Assembly: GCF_026130545.1 (NCBI RefSeq)
Contig: NZ_JAMOIM010000015.1
Location: forward strand, 1 to 64,000
Source: Lichenifustis flavocetrariae
GTDB taxonomy: Bacteria > Pseudomonadota > Alphaproteobacteria > Rhizobiales > Beijerinckiaceae
Direction: 5' to 3'
Length of the DNA stretch: 64,000 nt
In this document: piece by piece, positions 39,001 through 48,383 of the stretch
Layout of the letters: the number at the start of each line of letters is the position of its first letter
Position numbering within the stretch: position 1 is the first letter of the stretch
Notes under the pieces: model-generated
The model's input: the letters and a program-made list of their open reading frames with translations, nothing else
Database searches by the model: none
What the model was told of the DNA's origin: nothing
Made by a program: the position numbers and the translations under genes

Positions 39001-39309
39001 ATGTTGATGACCACACGCAAGCCGGCCACCGTCGGCGAAATTCTGACGGAAGAGTTCATGCAGCCGCTCGGCCTGACGCAGGCGGTGCTGGCCGAGGCGA
39101 TGGGCGTGCAGCGCAAGCACGTGAACGAACTCTGCAACGACCGCCGCAACGTGACGGCGGCGACGGCTCTCATTCTAGCGCGGGTGTTTGGCAATAGCCC
39201 AGATTTCTGGCTGAACACTCAGCGTCGCAGCGACTTGTGGCGCGTCATGAATTCACCCGACGAGCGGGCGCGGGTCGACCGCGCCAAACCCTTGGCCACG
39301 GCCGCTTAG
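39001..39309 (+). CDS. higA: HigA-family antitoxin, XRE DNA-binding protein
   Basis: A 102-residue DNA-binding protein of the HigA/VapI group. The start KPATVGEILTEEFMQPLGLTQ and the helix-turn-helix (QAVLAEAMGVQRKHVNELCN) followed by ATALILARVFGNSPDFWLNTQ are diagnostic. HigA neutralises HigB, a ribosome-dependent mRNA interferase, and represses their shared promoter. The expected higB upstream of it is not recognisable in 38775-39000, so this is an orphan antitoxin or one with an unusual partner. The divergent HEPN-like gene is a candidate partner. Confidence 0.9.
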   Translation: MLMTTRKPATVGEILTEEFMQPLGLTQAVLAEAMGVQRKHVNELCNDRRNVTAATALILARVFGNSPDFWLNTQRRSDLWRVMNSPDERARVDRAKPLATAA

Positions 39310-39469
39310 CAAGGCGCGATCCGGCCGCATCGTCCTCAACCCCGGCGGCGAGCGCGGGGCCCGATTCGGACACCGCCACGTCTCCATCGCCAGCTTCAGT
39401 CAAAACGAGGGGGCCCCGTGTGGGGGTGTTAAAGTGTCACGCGCATGCTGGATGCCACGGGAGGGCTCG

Positions 39470-40639
39470 ATGGCGAGATGGCGGTGGCACTGGATCGTAT
39501 GTGGGATGCTGGCGCTTGCATCCCCGCGCCTTGCGGCGGCGGCCGGCCTTCCGAGCCCGGAGGTCCACCTCGCCGGACCCGCGCAGGCGGTGTTCGTGCC
39601 GGCCCGCGATGGCTGCGACGGCAGCGACGTGCCGGATACGCCGGCCCGCGCCTTTCGCCGCGCCGACGGGCAGGTCGTGCTGTTCGGACTGCATTATACG
39701 AACCATCCACTGGTCGGCCCTCGTCTCGATCAACTCAAGTTATCCTGCCGCTCGGCCCTGCTGGCCCATGAAAATCCCGACCCGGCCGCCTATGACGACC
39801 GCAGCTGGATCGCCGCCACCTGGACGCGGGACGGACGCTCAGTCGATGCACTCGTGCACCACGAGTATCAGGCCAACCAACACCCCGGCCGCTGCCGCTT
39901 TTCCGAATACATGAAGTGCTGGTTCAACACGGTGCTGGCGGTGCGGTCGACCGACGGCGGTGCCACCTTCGCGAAGACCGCCGCGCCCGTCGTGGCCTCG
40001 GCGCCGTTCCCGCAGACCGAGCAACAAGGCCGGCATCGCGGCTTCTTCAATCCGTCGAACATCGTGTCGGACGGCACGTTTTTCTACATGATGAGCTCGA
40101 CGACCGGCTGGGACGGCCAGGAGGGCGGCGTGTGCCTGTTCCGCACGCGCGATCCCGACGATCCGGCCGCGTGGCGGGCCTATGACGGCACCAGTTTTAC
40201 CGTGCGCTTCGGCGATCCTTATCGCACGCCGCCGCATGTGCCGCCGCACTGCCAGACCATCGCTCCGTTTCCGGCGCCGGTCGGCAGCCTTTCGCGGCAG
40301 CGCGGCAGCGGGATCTGGTTTGCCGTGTTCCAGGCCGCCAAGGACGCGGGTGTGTTCCCGGTCTCAGGCCTCTATGCCGCGACGTCGCACGATCTCCTGC
40401 ATTGGAGCCTACCCCGGCTGATCCTGGCGGGTGCCACCAATTACGATGACCCCTGCCACGCCGGAGCCCGGATGATCGCCTATCCGTCGCTGATCGATCC
40501 AGCCGCCCAAGGTCGCAATTTCGATGACGTGGGCGCGACCGCCGACCTCTACTTCGCCAGCATGGCGGTCGCGGGCTGCAGCATTACGGGCGACCGCGTG
40601 CTCATGCGCCAGCCCGTGATGCTGAAGGTGGGGCCCTGA
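39470..40639 (+). CDS. Secreted Asp-box protein, probable beta-propeller
   Basis: A 389-residue exported protein. The signal peptide (about residues 1-25) ends near SPRLAAAA. The mature part has an Asp-box (RSTDGGATF) and a second partial repeat (ATSHDLLHWSLP), typical of six-bladed propellers of sialidases and related glycosidases, and several conserved cysteines. No catalytic set was confirmed, so the enzyme activity, if any, is unknown. GGGAGGG lies 4 nt before the ATG 39470, which fits; the frame opens earlier at 39434. Neighbours give no clue. Confidence 0.72.
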   Translation: MARWRWHWIVCGMLALASPRLAAAAGLPSPEVHLAGPAQAVFVPARDGCDGSDVPDTPARAFRRADGQVVLFGLHYTNHPLVGPRLDQLKLSCRSALLAHENPDPAAYDDRSWIAATWTRDGRSVDALVHHEYQANQHPGRCRFSEYMKCWFNTVLAVRSTDGGATFAKTAAPVVASAPFPQTEQQGRHRGFFNPSNIVSDGTFFYMMSSTTGWDGQEGGVCLFRTRDPDDPAAWRAYDGTSFTVRFGDPYRTPPHVPPHCQTIAPFPAPVGSLSRQRGSGIWFAVFQAAKDAGVFPVSGLYAATSHDLLHWSLPRLILAGATNYDDPCHAGARMIAYPSLIDPAAQGRNFDDVGATADLYFASMAVAGCSITGDRVLMRQPVMLKVGP

Positions 40640-40789
40640 AGTCTTGCTCGGCTGGCTTGGCCTCCCGGGCCGCCAAGGCAACTGCCCGCTTCAAGACGGT
40701 GCTCGGTTTTGACCTGGTCTCTGTGCATTGCTCGGACAGAGATCCATAGGAGCGTGCCGGCAGCCGATCCTTTGGCGGGATTCGGCCCG

Positions 40790-40817
40790 TTGCAGACCTG
40801 GCTGCGTGGGCTATCCT
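40790..40817 (+). promoter_or_regulatory. Candidate promoter of the MFS exporter
   Basis: TTGCAG (40790-40795) and TATCCT (40812-40817) with a 16-nt spacer, 27 nt upstream of the start codon. Confidence 0.35.
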
Positions 40818-40844
40818 CCGCCTTCATCAGACTGGAGATGAGGG

Positions 40845-42089
40845 ATGGCGCAGTTGCTTGGCGGCATCGGCAACGCCTTCTCGGATCGCAACTTTCGGAT
40901 CTACTCGATCGGTTCGATCACGTCCTGGATCACATATTTCGTCCAGAACATCACCTTCTCCTGGGTCGCATGGGACGCCACCCATTCCACGACGTGGCTT
41001 GCGCTCGTCTCCGCCGCAACGACAGTCACGACGATCGTGTTCCTGCCACTCGGTGGCGTGTTGGCCGACCGGCACGACCGACTCCGCATCCTGATGGGGG
41101 CCTATGCGCTCGACTGGATCAAGTCGGCCGCGTTGGCGGCCCTGGCGCTGACTGGGCATCTCACCCTGCCGGTCATCTGCATCAGCGCGGTCGCGCACGG
41201 TCTCATTCACAGCTTCAGTATTCCCGCCTCCTACGGGCTGCTTCCCCGCTTCGTCGCGAAGGAAAAGCTCGCGGCGGCGATCGGTGTCAGTGCGGCCTAC
41301 ACCCAGTTCGCCATCTTCGCCGGGCCCGTTATGGCAGGCTGGATTCTTGTTCATTGGGGCGCGGGGCTCGCCTTCATCGTGAACGTCGTAGGCTACGCGG
41401 TCTTCTTCGGCACGACGGCGCTGCTGAGGACTCCTCCGGCCTATGCGCAGGGTCGGTCGGCGCGGGCTTCGATGAAGACCGACTTCCTCGAGGGGATCAA
41501 CTACATCATCACCCACCGGGGCTTGTCGGCCTTGCTGGTCTTGGTTCTTGTGGGTGATGCCATCGCGGCGTCGATTAATTCGATGATGCCCGCCTATACG
41601 AACATGGTGCTCGAACTTGGTGTGGGCACGATGGCGACCATGTTCAGCGCGGCGGGGATCGGAGCGACCGTCGCGGCGCTGTGGTTGGCCTATGGGGGGC
41701 TTGGATCAGCCACCGCGTCTCGGGTGCTGTGGGCCGTGCTCGGCTTCGCGGTCGCGGTCTACGTGCTGGCCGGCGCGACCGCGTTGGCCATCGCGTTGTT
41801 CGGAATGCTGCTGTTCGGCTTCTTCGGCGAGACGAGGCGGACCGGAACCGTTTCGCTGATGCAGTCGCACGTCGACGACGCCCGGCGCGGCCGGGTCATG
41901 TCCACGCTGTTCCTGTTCACACAGATTGCGGGTGCGGCGGGCACGTTGACCGTGGGAATGGGTGCAAACTGGACCGGTCTACGGATCCCCCTGGCGATTT
42001 CGGCGATCACGCTGACGATCGTCTGGCTCGGCGTGTTTCGCAGACGACATGAGATTACTCACGCTTTCTCTGCTGACGCGCCAGCATGA
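40845..42089 (+). CDS. MFS transporter, enterobactin-exporter-like
   Basis: A 414-residue inner-membrane transporter with about twelve hydrophobic helices. The loop between helices 2 and 3 reads GGVLADRHDRLRILMG, the major-facilitator motif A; the C-terminal half has RRGRVMSTLFLFTQIAG. It belongs to the MFS_3/EntS-like branch, many members of which export siderophores, drugs or peptides by proton antiport. No siderophore gene is near, so the substrate is open. A GGAG site lies 7 nt before the ATG. It stands alone on the plus strand. Confidence 0.86.
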   Translation: MAQLLGGIGNAFSDRNFRIYSIGSITSWITYFVQNITFSWVAWDATHSTTWLALVSAATTVTTIVFLPLGGVLADRHDRLRILMGAYALDWIKSAALAALALTGHLTLPVICISAVAHGLIHSFSIPASYGLLPRFVAKEKLAAAIGVSAAYTQFAIFAGPVMAGWILVHWGAGLAFIVNVVGYAVFFGTTALLRTPPAYAQGRSARASMKTDFLEGINYIITHRGLSALLVLVLVGDAIAASINSMMPAYTNMVLELGVGTMATMFSAAGIGATVAALWLAYGGLGSATASRVLWAVLGFAVAVYVLAGATALAIALFGMLLFGFFGETRRTGTVSLMQSHVDDARRGRVMSTLFLFTQIAGAAGTLTVGMGANWTGLRIPLAISAITLTIVWLGVFRRRHEITHAFSADAPA

Positions 42090-42245
42090 GTGTTTATCGG
42101 ACTATGCTTGGCCCGCATTTCACCCTCAACAGTCATTGGAGAAGGGCGCAACCGCTTTCGATCGCGCTGCATCGTGGCATTTGATCATCGCGCTCCCTTA
42201 TTCCGTCGGCACGCCATCTGGGGACCACATCGAACACGCCATCCC

Positions 42246-42261
42246 TTGACGTGAGCGTCAA
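42246..42261. promoter_or_regulatory. TTGACG-4-CGTCAA inverted repeat
   Basis: Perfect 6-bp arms with a TGAG spacer, 45 nt upstream of the small membrane protein gene. A TTGACA -35-like box lies at 42272-42277. It may be an operator for that gene or a short hairpin at the end of upstream transcription. Confidence 0.4.
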
Positions 42262-42305
42262 ACCGATCATCTTGACATTAAGGTTAACGGTGGAAGACGG
42301 CGACG

Positions 42306-42467
42306 ATGCAGATCTCTGGGTCCCCGATCCCACGCGCGACGCCTGTCCGCCGTGTCGGCCTGGCCGACCATATTCTCGGTGGTGTGGGTGCAGCTGTGAT
42401 CGCCGTGACCTTGTTCGCGGCCCGGGCGTGGGCTCGTGTGACCCGGTCCCCCTACTACGACGATTGA
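42306..42467 (+). CDS. Short membrane protein, 53 residues
   Basis: A 53-codon frame with a basic, proline-containing N-terminus, one hydrophobic segment (HILGGVGAAVIAVTLFAA, residues 22-39), a positive flank (RAWARVTR) and the acidic aromatic end PYYDD. It begins with a TGGAAGA ribosome site about 9 nt from the ATG, and G/C dominates its third codon positions, as in neighbouring genes. It sits between the MFS transporter and the asparagine synthetase gene, 108 nt before the latter. No family is recognised; membrane insertion is likely, function unknown. It is too short for most gene callers. Confidence 0.5.
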   Translation: MQISGSPIPRATPVRRVGLADHILGGVGAAVIAVTLFAARAWARVTRSPYYDD

Positions 42468-42574
42468 GGCCTGATCCAGGCCCTGGTGCTTTGTCCTTGC
42501 TCGAAAGCCGCCCTGCGTGACACCACGTGCCGCGCCCCCCATCTCGATTTTCGGGGTCCATGGAGAACAGGCAG

Positions 42575-44350
42575 ATGTGCGGGATTGCCGGGCTGAGCAT
42601 GAAGGCCGACCGGCCGGTCGATAGGGACGCGCTGGCGATCCTTGGCGGGGCTTTGAGCCATCGCGGCCCGGATGGGTCGGGCGAATATCTCAGCGGCGGC
42701 GTCGGCTTCCGGCACGAACGGTTGGCCATCATCGATCTCGACACCGGCGACCAGCCTTTGTTCGACGATGGCGACCGCGCCCTTGTGGCGAATGGTGAAA
42801 TCTACAATTATCTCGAGCTCAAAGCCGCAATGCCGGGCACGAATTGGCGCACCCGGTCCGACTGCGAGCCGCTCCTTGCCCTCTACGCTCGGCATGGCCT
42901 CGACTTTCTGAACGACGTGCGGGGCATGTTCGCCCTGGCGCTGCACGATCCGGCGAGCGACCGCGTCGTGCTGGCCCGCGACCCCTTCGGCATCAAGCCG
43001 CTCTACTACGCCGAAGAGCCCGATTGTCTGCTGTTCGCCTCGGAACCGCAGGCCATCGTGGCGGCGCGGAAGGCCGCGACACCGGCGGCCCCGGAGCCGA
43101 CCATCCGGTCACAGGCCGTCTACCAGTCGTTGCAGCTTCAGTTCACCACCGGGTCCGAGACGATCTTCGAGGGGATCCGGCGTGTTTTGCCGGGCGAGAT
43201 CCTTGTCGTCGAGCAGGGCACGATCGTGGAGCGCCGCATGGGACCCGCCGTGCTGCCCGCGCAGGTTCGCCGCGTCAGCGAAAGGGAGGCCTGCGACGCG
43301 ATCGACAAGGTGATCGACGACACGGTATCGATGCACCAGCGCAGCGACGTGCCCTATGGCCTGTTCCTGTCGAGCGGGATCGATTCGTCGGCCATCCTGA
43401 CCGCCATGGCACGCTTGAACACGGCGCCGGTGCGCACCTATACGGCTGCCTTTCCCGAGACAGGCGTCCACGACGAGCGCGAGACCGCCCGGGCCATGGC
43501 GGTAGCGGCAGGCGCCCGGCACACGGAAGTTCCCATCACGGCCGATCTGTTCTGGCAGCGGCTCCCCGAGATCTGCGCGGCGCTCGACGATCCGGTCTCG
43601 GATTATGCCATCGTGCCGATGTTTCTCCTCGCTGAGCGGGCCGCCGAGGACGTCAAGGTCGTGCTGAGCGGCATTGGTGGCGACGAACTCTTCGCGGGCT
43701 ACCGCCGTTACCGCCGCCAGATGCTGCCGCGCTGGCTTGGAGGGCGGAGCCGCCGTCCCAACGGCCCCTGCGACGGCCTCGACCTGTTTCGCGAGCGACT
43801 GACAGGCTGGCGTGACGGCATCGCGGCCGCGGAAGCCGCCATGGCGGTCATGCCCTACAACGCCCTGCAACGCGCCCAGGCCGTCGATTTCGTCGACTGG
43901 CTTCCCCATTCCGTCCTGGTGGCGCTCGACCGATGTCTCATGCACTTCGGTCTCGAGGGCCGGACGCCGCTGCTTGACCGGGCGGTGGCGGATTTCGCCT
44001 TTCCGCTGCCGAACACGTTGAAGCTCAGACACGGGCAGGGCAAGTATCTGCTGCGTCGCTGGCTCGCGGATGCCAATAACGGAGCGCGGCCTTTCGCCAA
44101 GAAACTCGGCTTCACGGTGCCGGTGGCGGAATGGATCTCGACCCGGGCCGGCGTGCTCGGTCCGCTCGTGGCGCAGGCGCCGGGCGTCGCCGAACTCTGC
44201 CGACCGCAAACCGTGCTGGATGTCTTCGCCAGTCGCGACAAGGCCCATGGCCTCTTGGCGTGGCGCCTGCTGTTCTTCGCGCTTTGGCATCGACGCCATG
44301 TCCGGGGCCTTATGCCGGAGGCAGATACACTCGCGTGCCTTCAGTCCTAA
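42575..44350 (+). CDS. asnB: Asparagine synthase (glutamine-hydrolysing)
   Basis: A 591-residue class II glutamine amidotransferase. The catalytic nucleophile is Cys2 (MCGIAG), so the ATG at 42575 must be the start; a GGAG site precedes it. The amidotransferase domain includes RHERLAIIDL, NGEIYN and DPFGIKPLYY. The synthetase domain has the ATP-pyrophosphatase loop LSSGIDSSAI and SGIGGDELFAGYRRY. It makes asparagine from aspartate and glutamine, or amidates an envelope or peptide substrate in the many dedicated copies of the family. It is shorter than the main E. coli-like AsnB C-terminally. No exopolysaccharide genes are adjacent; role left open. Confidence 0.9.
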   Translation: MCGIAGLSMKADRPVDRDALAILGGALSHRGPDGSGEYLSGGVGFRHERLAIIDLDTGDQPLFDDGDRALVANGEIYNYLELKAAMPGTNWRTRSDCEPLLALYARHGLDFLNDVRGMFALALHDPASDRVVLARDPFGIKPLYYAEEPDCLLFASEPQAIVAARKAATPAAPEPTIRSQAVYQSLQLQFTTGSETIFEGIRRVLPGEILVVEQGTIVERRMGPAVLPAQVRRVSEREACDAIDKVIDDTVSMHQRSDVPYGLFLSSGIDSSAILTAMARLNTAPVRTYTAAFPETGVHDERETARAMAVAAGARHTEVPITADLFWQRLPEICAALDDPVSDYAIVPMFLLAERAAEDVKVVLSGIGGDELFAGYRRYRRQMLPRWLGGRSRRPNGPCDGLDLFRERLTGWRDGIAAAEAAMAVMPYNALQRAQAVDFVDWLPHSVLVALDRCLMHFGLEGRTPLLDRAVADFAFPLPNTLKLRHGQGKYLLRRWLADANNGARPFAKKLGFTVPVAEWISTRAGVLGPLVAQAPGVAELCRPQTVLDVFASRDKAHGLLAWRLLFFALWHRRHVRGLMPEADTLACLQS

Positions 44351-44891
44351 CCGCCTCGCGGCAGGGGGTGCTCGACTGTTTGTGCAGCAGCCCGACAATT
44401 TAACCGTTTCTTATCGAAGGGCGCGCGCCGCTTCAAATCTATGGCATTCTCAAACGGCCCACATGTTGACTTGCCATGGCGGGCAGAGCCGGCGTCCTAA
44501 ACGGGGCGCCGGCTTCTGGCGTCTTTCGATATCCGGACGGGCAGGGGTTTTTACCATGCCCAGTACTTATGGTTTACAATCTCTGAACGCCTGATTGTTG
44601 CGACGACCTTAGCAAAATTTGCTGGTTGCTGAATTCACACATAACGAATCCTTTTCCGTGCTTCCTCATATGTGCGGGGCATTTTCGACAAACTATACGG
44701 GCTCTCAACGTTCATGCGGCAAACATGCACCGAGACGAGAAAGGTGCAAGATGACCGCAGCGCTCAGCGAGTTTCTTGAGTCATATGAGACGCTTGACGT
44801 TGGTCAGGACGGCTTCGTGTCGACATCGAGCACCTCCGGCCCCGTTTGGGGTCGTTCGAGCCGCCTTTCCGTTTCGAATTTTGGAGGCGCT
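44351..44891. other. Intergenic stretch between asnB and the PilZ gene
   Basis: No independent gene is recognised. A hairpin at 44487-44514 probably marks the asnB transcript end. Two weak promoter-like boxes occur, for example TTGCTG then TAACGA at 44623-44651. The PilZ frame is open back to 44619, with an ATG at 44751 preceded by AAAGG, so its coding part could include the last 140 nt. The stretch is clearly more AT-rich than its surroundings. Confidence 0.5.
44487..44514 (+). terminator. Hairpin downstream of asnB
   Basis: AGCCGGCG and CGCCGGCT form a perfect 8-bp stem around a 12-nt loop. Only a weak T-rich run follows (tctggcgtctttcg), so intrinsic termination is possible but not strong. 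Confidence 0.4.
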
Positions 44892-45467
44892 ATGGACGAG
44901 AGGCGTGACGACGACATCTTGAACTCAGGCCTGCGCTCGGCTCAGAGGTTGCCGCATCCAGCTATCGCGGGTTTGCTGGCCGTGTCCCTTGTGATTCTGC
45001 TGGCGATCGCCATACGGTCGATGATGGTCGGAGGTCATCACGATGCTGCCTGGGAGCGTTGGGGCCTTGCCGGGGTGGTGTTGGTCTTGGCCCTCCTGAC
45101 CGTGGCGTCCGTTTTCGGTCGCCGGTCGGTCGCCTTCGTGCCTGAGCCCGCGTCGCGTGGCGTACCAAGTCTGGTGCCGCCGCTCGATGCCAGGGGACAA
45201 GGCGCGCGGCGGCACCGCCGCTTGGTTCCCGGTCAGAGGGTCACGACACTTCATATGCAGGACGGCCAAGAGGTTCCGGCCCGTATTGTGGACGTGTCGA
45301 TGAGCGGCGTCGCGGTCGAGGCCGCGATCACGGATCTACAATTCGCGACGGTCCTGCGCGTCGGTTCGCGCTCTGTCGGACCGATCCGCCGTACCCTGGA
45401 TGGCGCCGTGTTCCGCTTCGCGACGCTGCTCGACCCGCTGGATGTCGACCACACGCTCATCCTGTAG
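44892..45467 (+). CDS. Membrane protein with C-terminal PilZ domain
   Basis: A 191-residue protein with two membrane helices (PAIAGLLAVSLVILLAIAI and LAGVVLVLALLTVASVF) and a cytoplasmic PilZ domain. The c-di-GMP site is present: RRHRR (RxxxR) just after the second helix and DVSMSG (DxSxxG) about 30 residues later. It may relay c-di-GMP levels to an envelope process, such as cellulose, motility or adhesion. The start at 44892 has GGAGG 4 nt upstream; an alternative ATG 44751 would add 47 polar residues. The trypsin-like protease gene follows 69 nt later. Confidence 0.8.
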   Translation: MDERRDDDILNSGLRSAQRLPHPAIAGLLAVSLVILLAIAIRSMMVGGHHDAAWERWGLAGVVLVLALLTVASVFGRRSVAFVPEPASRGVPSLVPPLDARGQGARRHRRLVPGQRVTTLHMQDGQEVPARIVDVSMSGVAVEAAITDLQFATVLRVGSRSVGPIRRTLDGAVFRFATLLDPLDVDHTLIL

Positions 45468-45536
45468 GTGTTTGTCGATTGACAGATCCGTCATGGCGGA
45501 CGCTCATGGCGGTCGAGGGTGCGAGAGGGGGTCCAC

Positions 45537-46223
45537 ATGCTCGCTCGTGTCGCAAGATCGATCCGCGTGGCGATGCTTGGCGTGGCCGTCACGGCGCCCG
45601 CGGCGGCGGAGACATCGCCTGCGATCGACGTCAAGGCGCTCGCGGTCAACGTGCAGCGCACGCCCGCGCAAACCTGGCCGGGCTACGGAATCTATCTCGG
45701 GAATGGGTTCGTGGTCACGGCGGCCCATGTGGCCGGGCACGGCATCCTGACGCAGCCACAGGTGGTTGTCGCCGGTCGCGCCCTGCCGACGTCGATCGTC
45801 AAGGAGGGGAGCTACCCCGACAATGACCTGACGGTCCTGAAGATCGCCGATCCGGTCCCGCCGGAACTTGCCGGCTTGCATGCCGCCATCTGCGCCGGAG
45901 CGCCGCAACCGGGTGAGGCCGTCGTGGTCGCGACGCCTGAAAAGGTGACGACATCCGCCATCATCGCGCCCGAGGTCCTGCCGCCCGACATGCGCGTGAA
46001 GTTCGCCGCTTCGATCAGGGACGTCTATTCGACCGGCAACTCGGGTTCCGGCGTCTTCGATGCCGACCGGCACTGTCTTCTCGGCATCATGTCAAGCAAG
46101 ATCGAGCAGCATCTCCGGCTGATCGTCAACGGCGAGCATGTGGTCCGCACGGTCGGGCTCGCCAAACACTTCGTGCCCTCGCAGGCCATCCAGACCTTTC
46201 TCGGCGACTTGCAGATTCAATGA
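45537..46223 (+). CDS. Exported trypsin-like serine protease
   Basis: A 228-residue secreted protease of the S1 type. A signal peptide covers about residues 1-24 (ends APAAAE). The catalytic triad is visible: H64 in VVTAAHVAG, D97 in PDNDLTVLK and S169 in STGNSGSGVF. Unlike DegP/HtrA it has no PDZ domain. The two cysteines (AAICAG and DRHCLLG) may pair. Start ATG 45537 follows a GAGAGGGGG site. It may act on envelope proteins; its closeness to the PilZ gene is suggestive only. It converges on the OYE gene. Confidence 0.82.
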   Translation: MLARVARSIRVAMLGVAVTAPAAAETSPAIDVKALAVNVQRTPAQTWPGYGIYLGNGFVVTAAHVAGHGILTQPQVVVAGRALPTSIVKEGSYPDNDLTVLKIADPVPPELAGLHAAICAGAPQPGEAVVVATPEKVTTSAIIAPEVLPPDMRVKFAASIRDVYSTGNSGSGVFDADRHCLLGIMSSKIEQHLRLIVNGEHVVRTVGLAKHFVPSQAIQTFLGDLQIQ

Positions 46224-46342
46224 CGGCGCGTGGTGGTGGCGATTCTCGTGGCGGGATCGTTTCGATTTCTTCTATAGGTGCCGCCGGCTCTGTGAGAGCG
46301 CCGTCGAAAGTGGGCGCAGGAACGCCGTAGGCCAGGTCCGGT

Positions 46343-46362
46343 TTCGCTATATCCATAGCGAA
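46343..46362. terminator. Hairpin between convergent genes
   Basis: TTCGCTAT and ATAGCGAA form a perfect 8-bp stem with a four-base loop, between the stops of the protease gene and the OYE gene. No strong U tract is on either side; possible bidirectional 3' end. Confidence 0.4.
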
Positions 46363-46416
46363 CCGACCTCAGGCGTCAGGCTTGGGTCAGTCCGCCACCA
46401 CAAAAACAATCGCCAC

Positions 46417-47532
<1,116 letters not shown>

Positions 47533-47629
47533 GGGGTAGCCTTTCTCGTGGGTTGTCGCGAAAGGTATACATGTGCTACTAGGGCGCAAGAACGCACTTG
47601 CAATCGCCTAGGTATCGCCGAGGAAACCC
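47533..47629. promoter_or_regulatory. Shared OYE/HxlR regulatory region
   Basis: The 97-nt divergent region has a GTATAC palindrome at 47565-47570 that fits a -10 for each strand (TATACC on minus, 17 nt from TTCTTG). GTAGC and GCTAC arms flank it (47537-47541, 47574-47578). It is a likely HxlR operator, by position. Confidence 0.4.
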
Positions 47630-47995
47630 ATGCCCGCCTGCCAGAAATTTGACGTGAACTGTCCCACTCGCCTGCTGTTCGACCAGATCGCCGACAAGTG
47701 GTCGATGATGGTGCTCAGCGTGTTGGACGCAGGACCCATGCGCTTCAACGGTATCAAGCGGCACTTGGAGGGAGTGACGCAGAAGGCGCTGACACAATGC
47801 CTGCGGCGGCTGGAACGCAACGGCCTCATTTCCCGCCGGGTCATCATGGCCTCGCCGATCGGGGTCGAATACGCCATCACGCCGCTCGGCTTCTCGCTGC
47901 TTGGTCCTTTTCAGGCGCTCTATGCCTGGACCATGGAGCATCTGGATGAGGTGGAGCGGGCACGCCAAGCGTTCGAAGGCCGCGCCGCAGCGTGA
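47630..47995 (+). CDS. HxlR-family transcriptional regulator
   Basis: A 121-residue winged-helix regulator. FDQIADKWSMMVLSVL, MRFNGIKRHLEGVTQKALTQCL and LERNGLISRRV are standard HxlR blocks. Cys4 and Cys11 sit before the domain, the place where HxlR/YodB-type redox or electrophile sensors carry their reactive Cys, so thiol sensing is plausible. GAGGAAA lies just before the ATG. Divergent from the OYE gene, the probable target. Confidence 0.9.
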   Translation: MPACQKFDVNCPTRLLFDQIADKWSMMVLSVLDAGPMRFNGIKRHLEGVTQKALTQCLRRLERNGLISRRVIMASPIGVEYAITPLGFSLLGPFQALYAWTMEHLDEVERARQAFEGRAAA

Positions 47996-48019
47996 CCTGA
48001 CGCGCCGTCGATCTCACCT

Positions 48020-48260
48020 TCACGGCCGCACGTCCCGCCCACCAAAGATGGCGGGACGCGCCAGGTCGAAGATGAAACAGGGATTGAGCCGGGGCAGCGT
48101 CCCCGCGGCGTCCAAGCGTACCTGCTGGTCGGGGGACAACACGATGTCGAGCGCGGCCAAATTCTCGCGCAGCTGCTCCGTCCGGCTGGCGCCGATCAGC
48201 AGGGAGGCGACACCCGGACCCCCAAACGACCCAGGCCAGCGCGAAGGGTTCGCATTCCAC
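48020..48260 (-). pseudogene. Aldo/keto reductase C-terminal remnant
   Basis: Read on the minus strand, VASLLIGASRTEQLRENL, then AALDIVLSPDQQVRLDAAG, ending in a stop at 48020-48022, is the C-terminal end of an aldo/keto reductase (NADPH-binding loop IGASRTEQ). Just upstream FALAWV, its preceding helix, is in another frame, and the rest of the gene is missing. So a frameshift and a large 5' deletion inactivated it. It lies between the HxlR and SDR genes. Confidence 0.75.
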
Positions 48261-48383
48261 CCACCATGAACCGTACGATCCGGATCTGACTGGAGTGGCC
48301 TGGTTCATTTTGGGTGTGCTTATAACAAATGACCGAGACTCAGACGCACCACGCCGCGCAAACACTCTGACGGCTCCCATTTC

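Noticed and set aside
42251-42520. 89-codon frame overlapping the 53-residue protein
   Set aside because: It is Arg/Cys/Pro-rich in the style of off-frame translation, with no ribosome site; the frame at 42306 is better.
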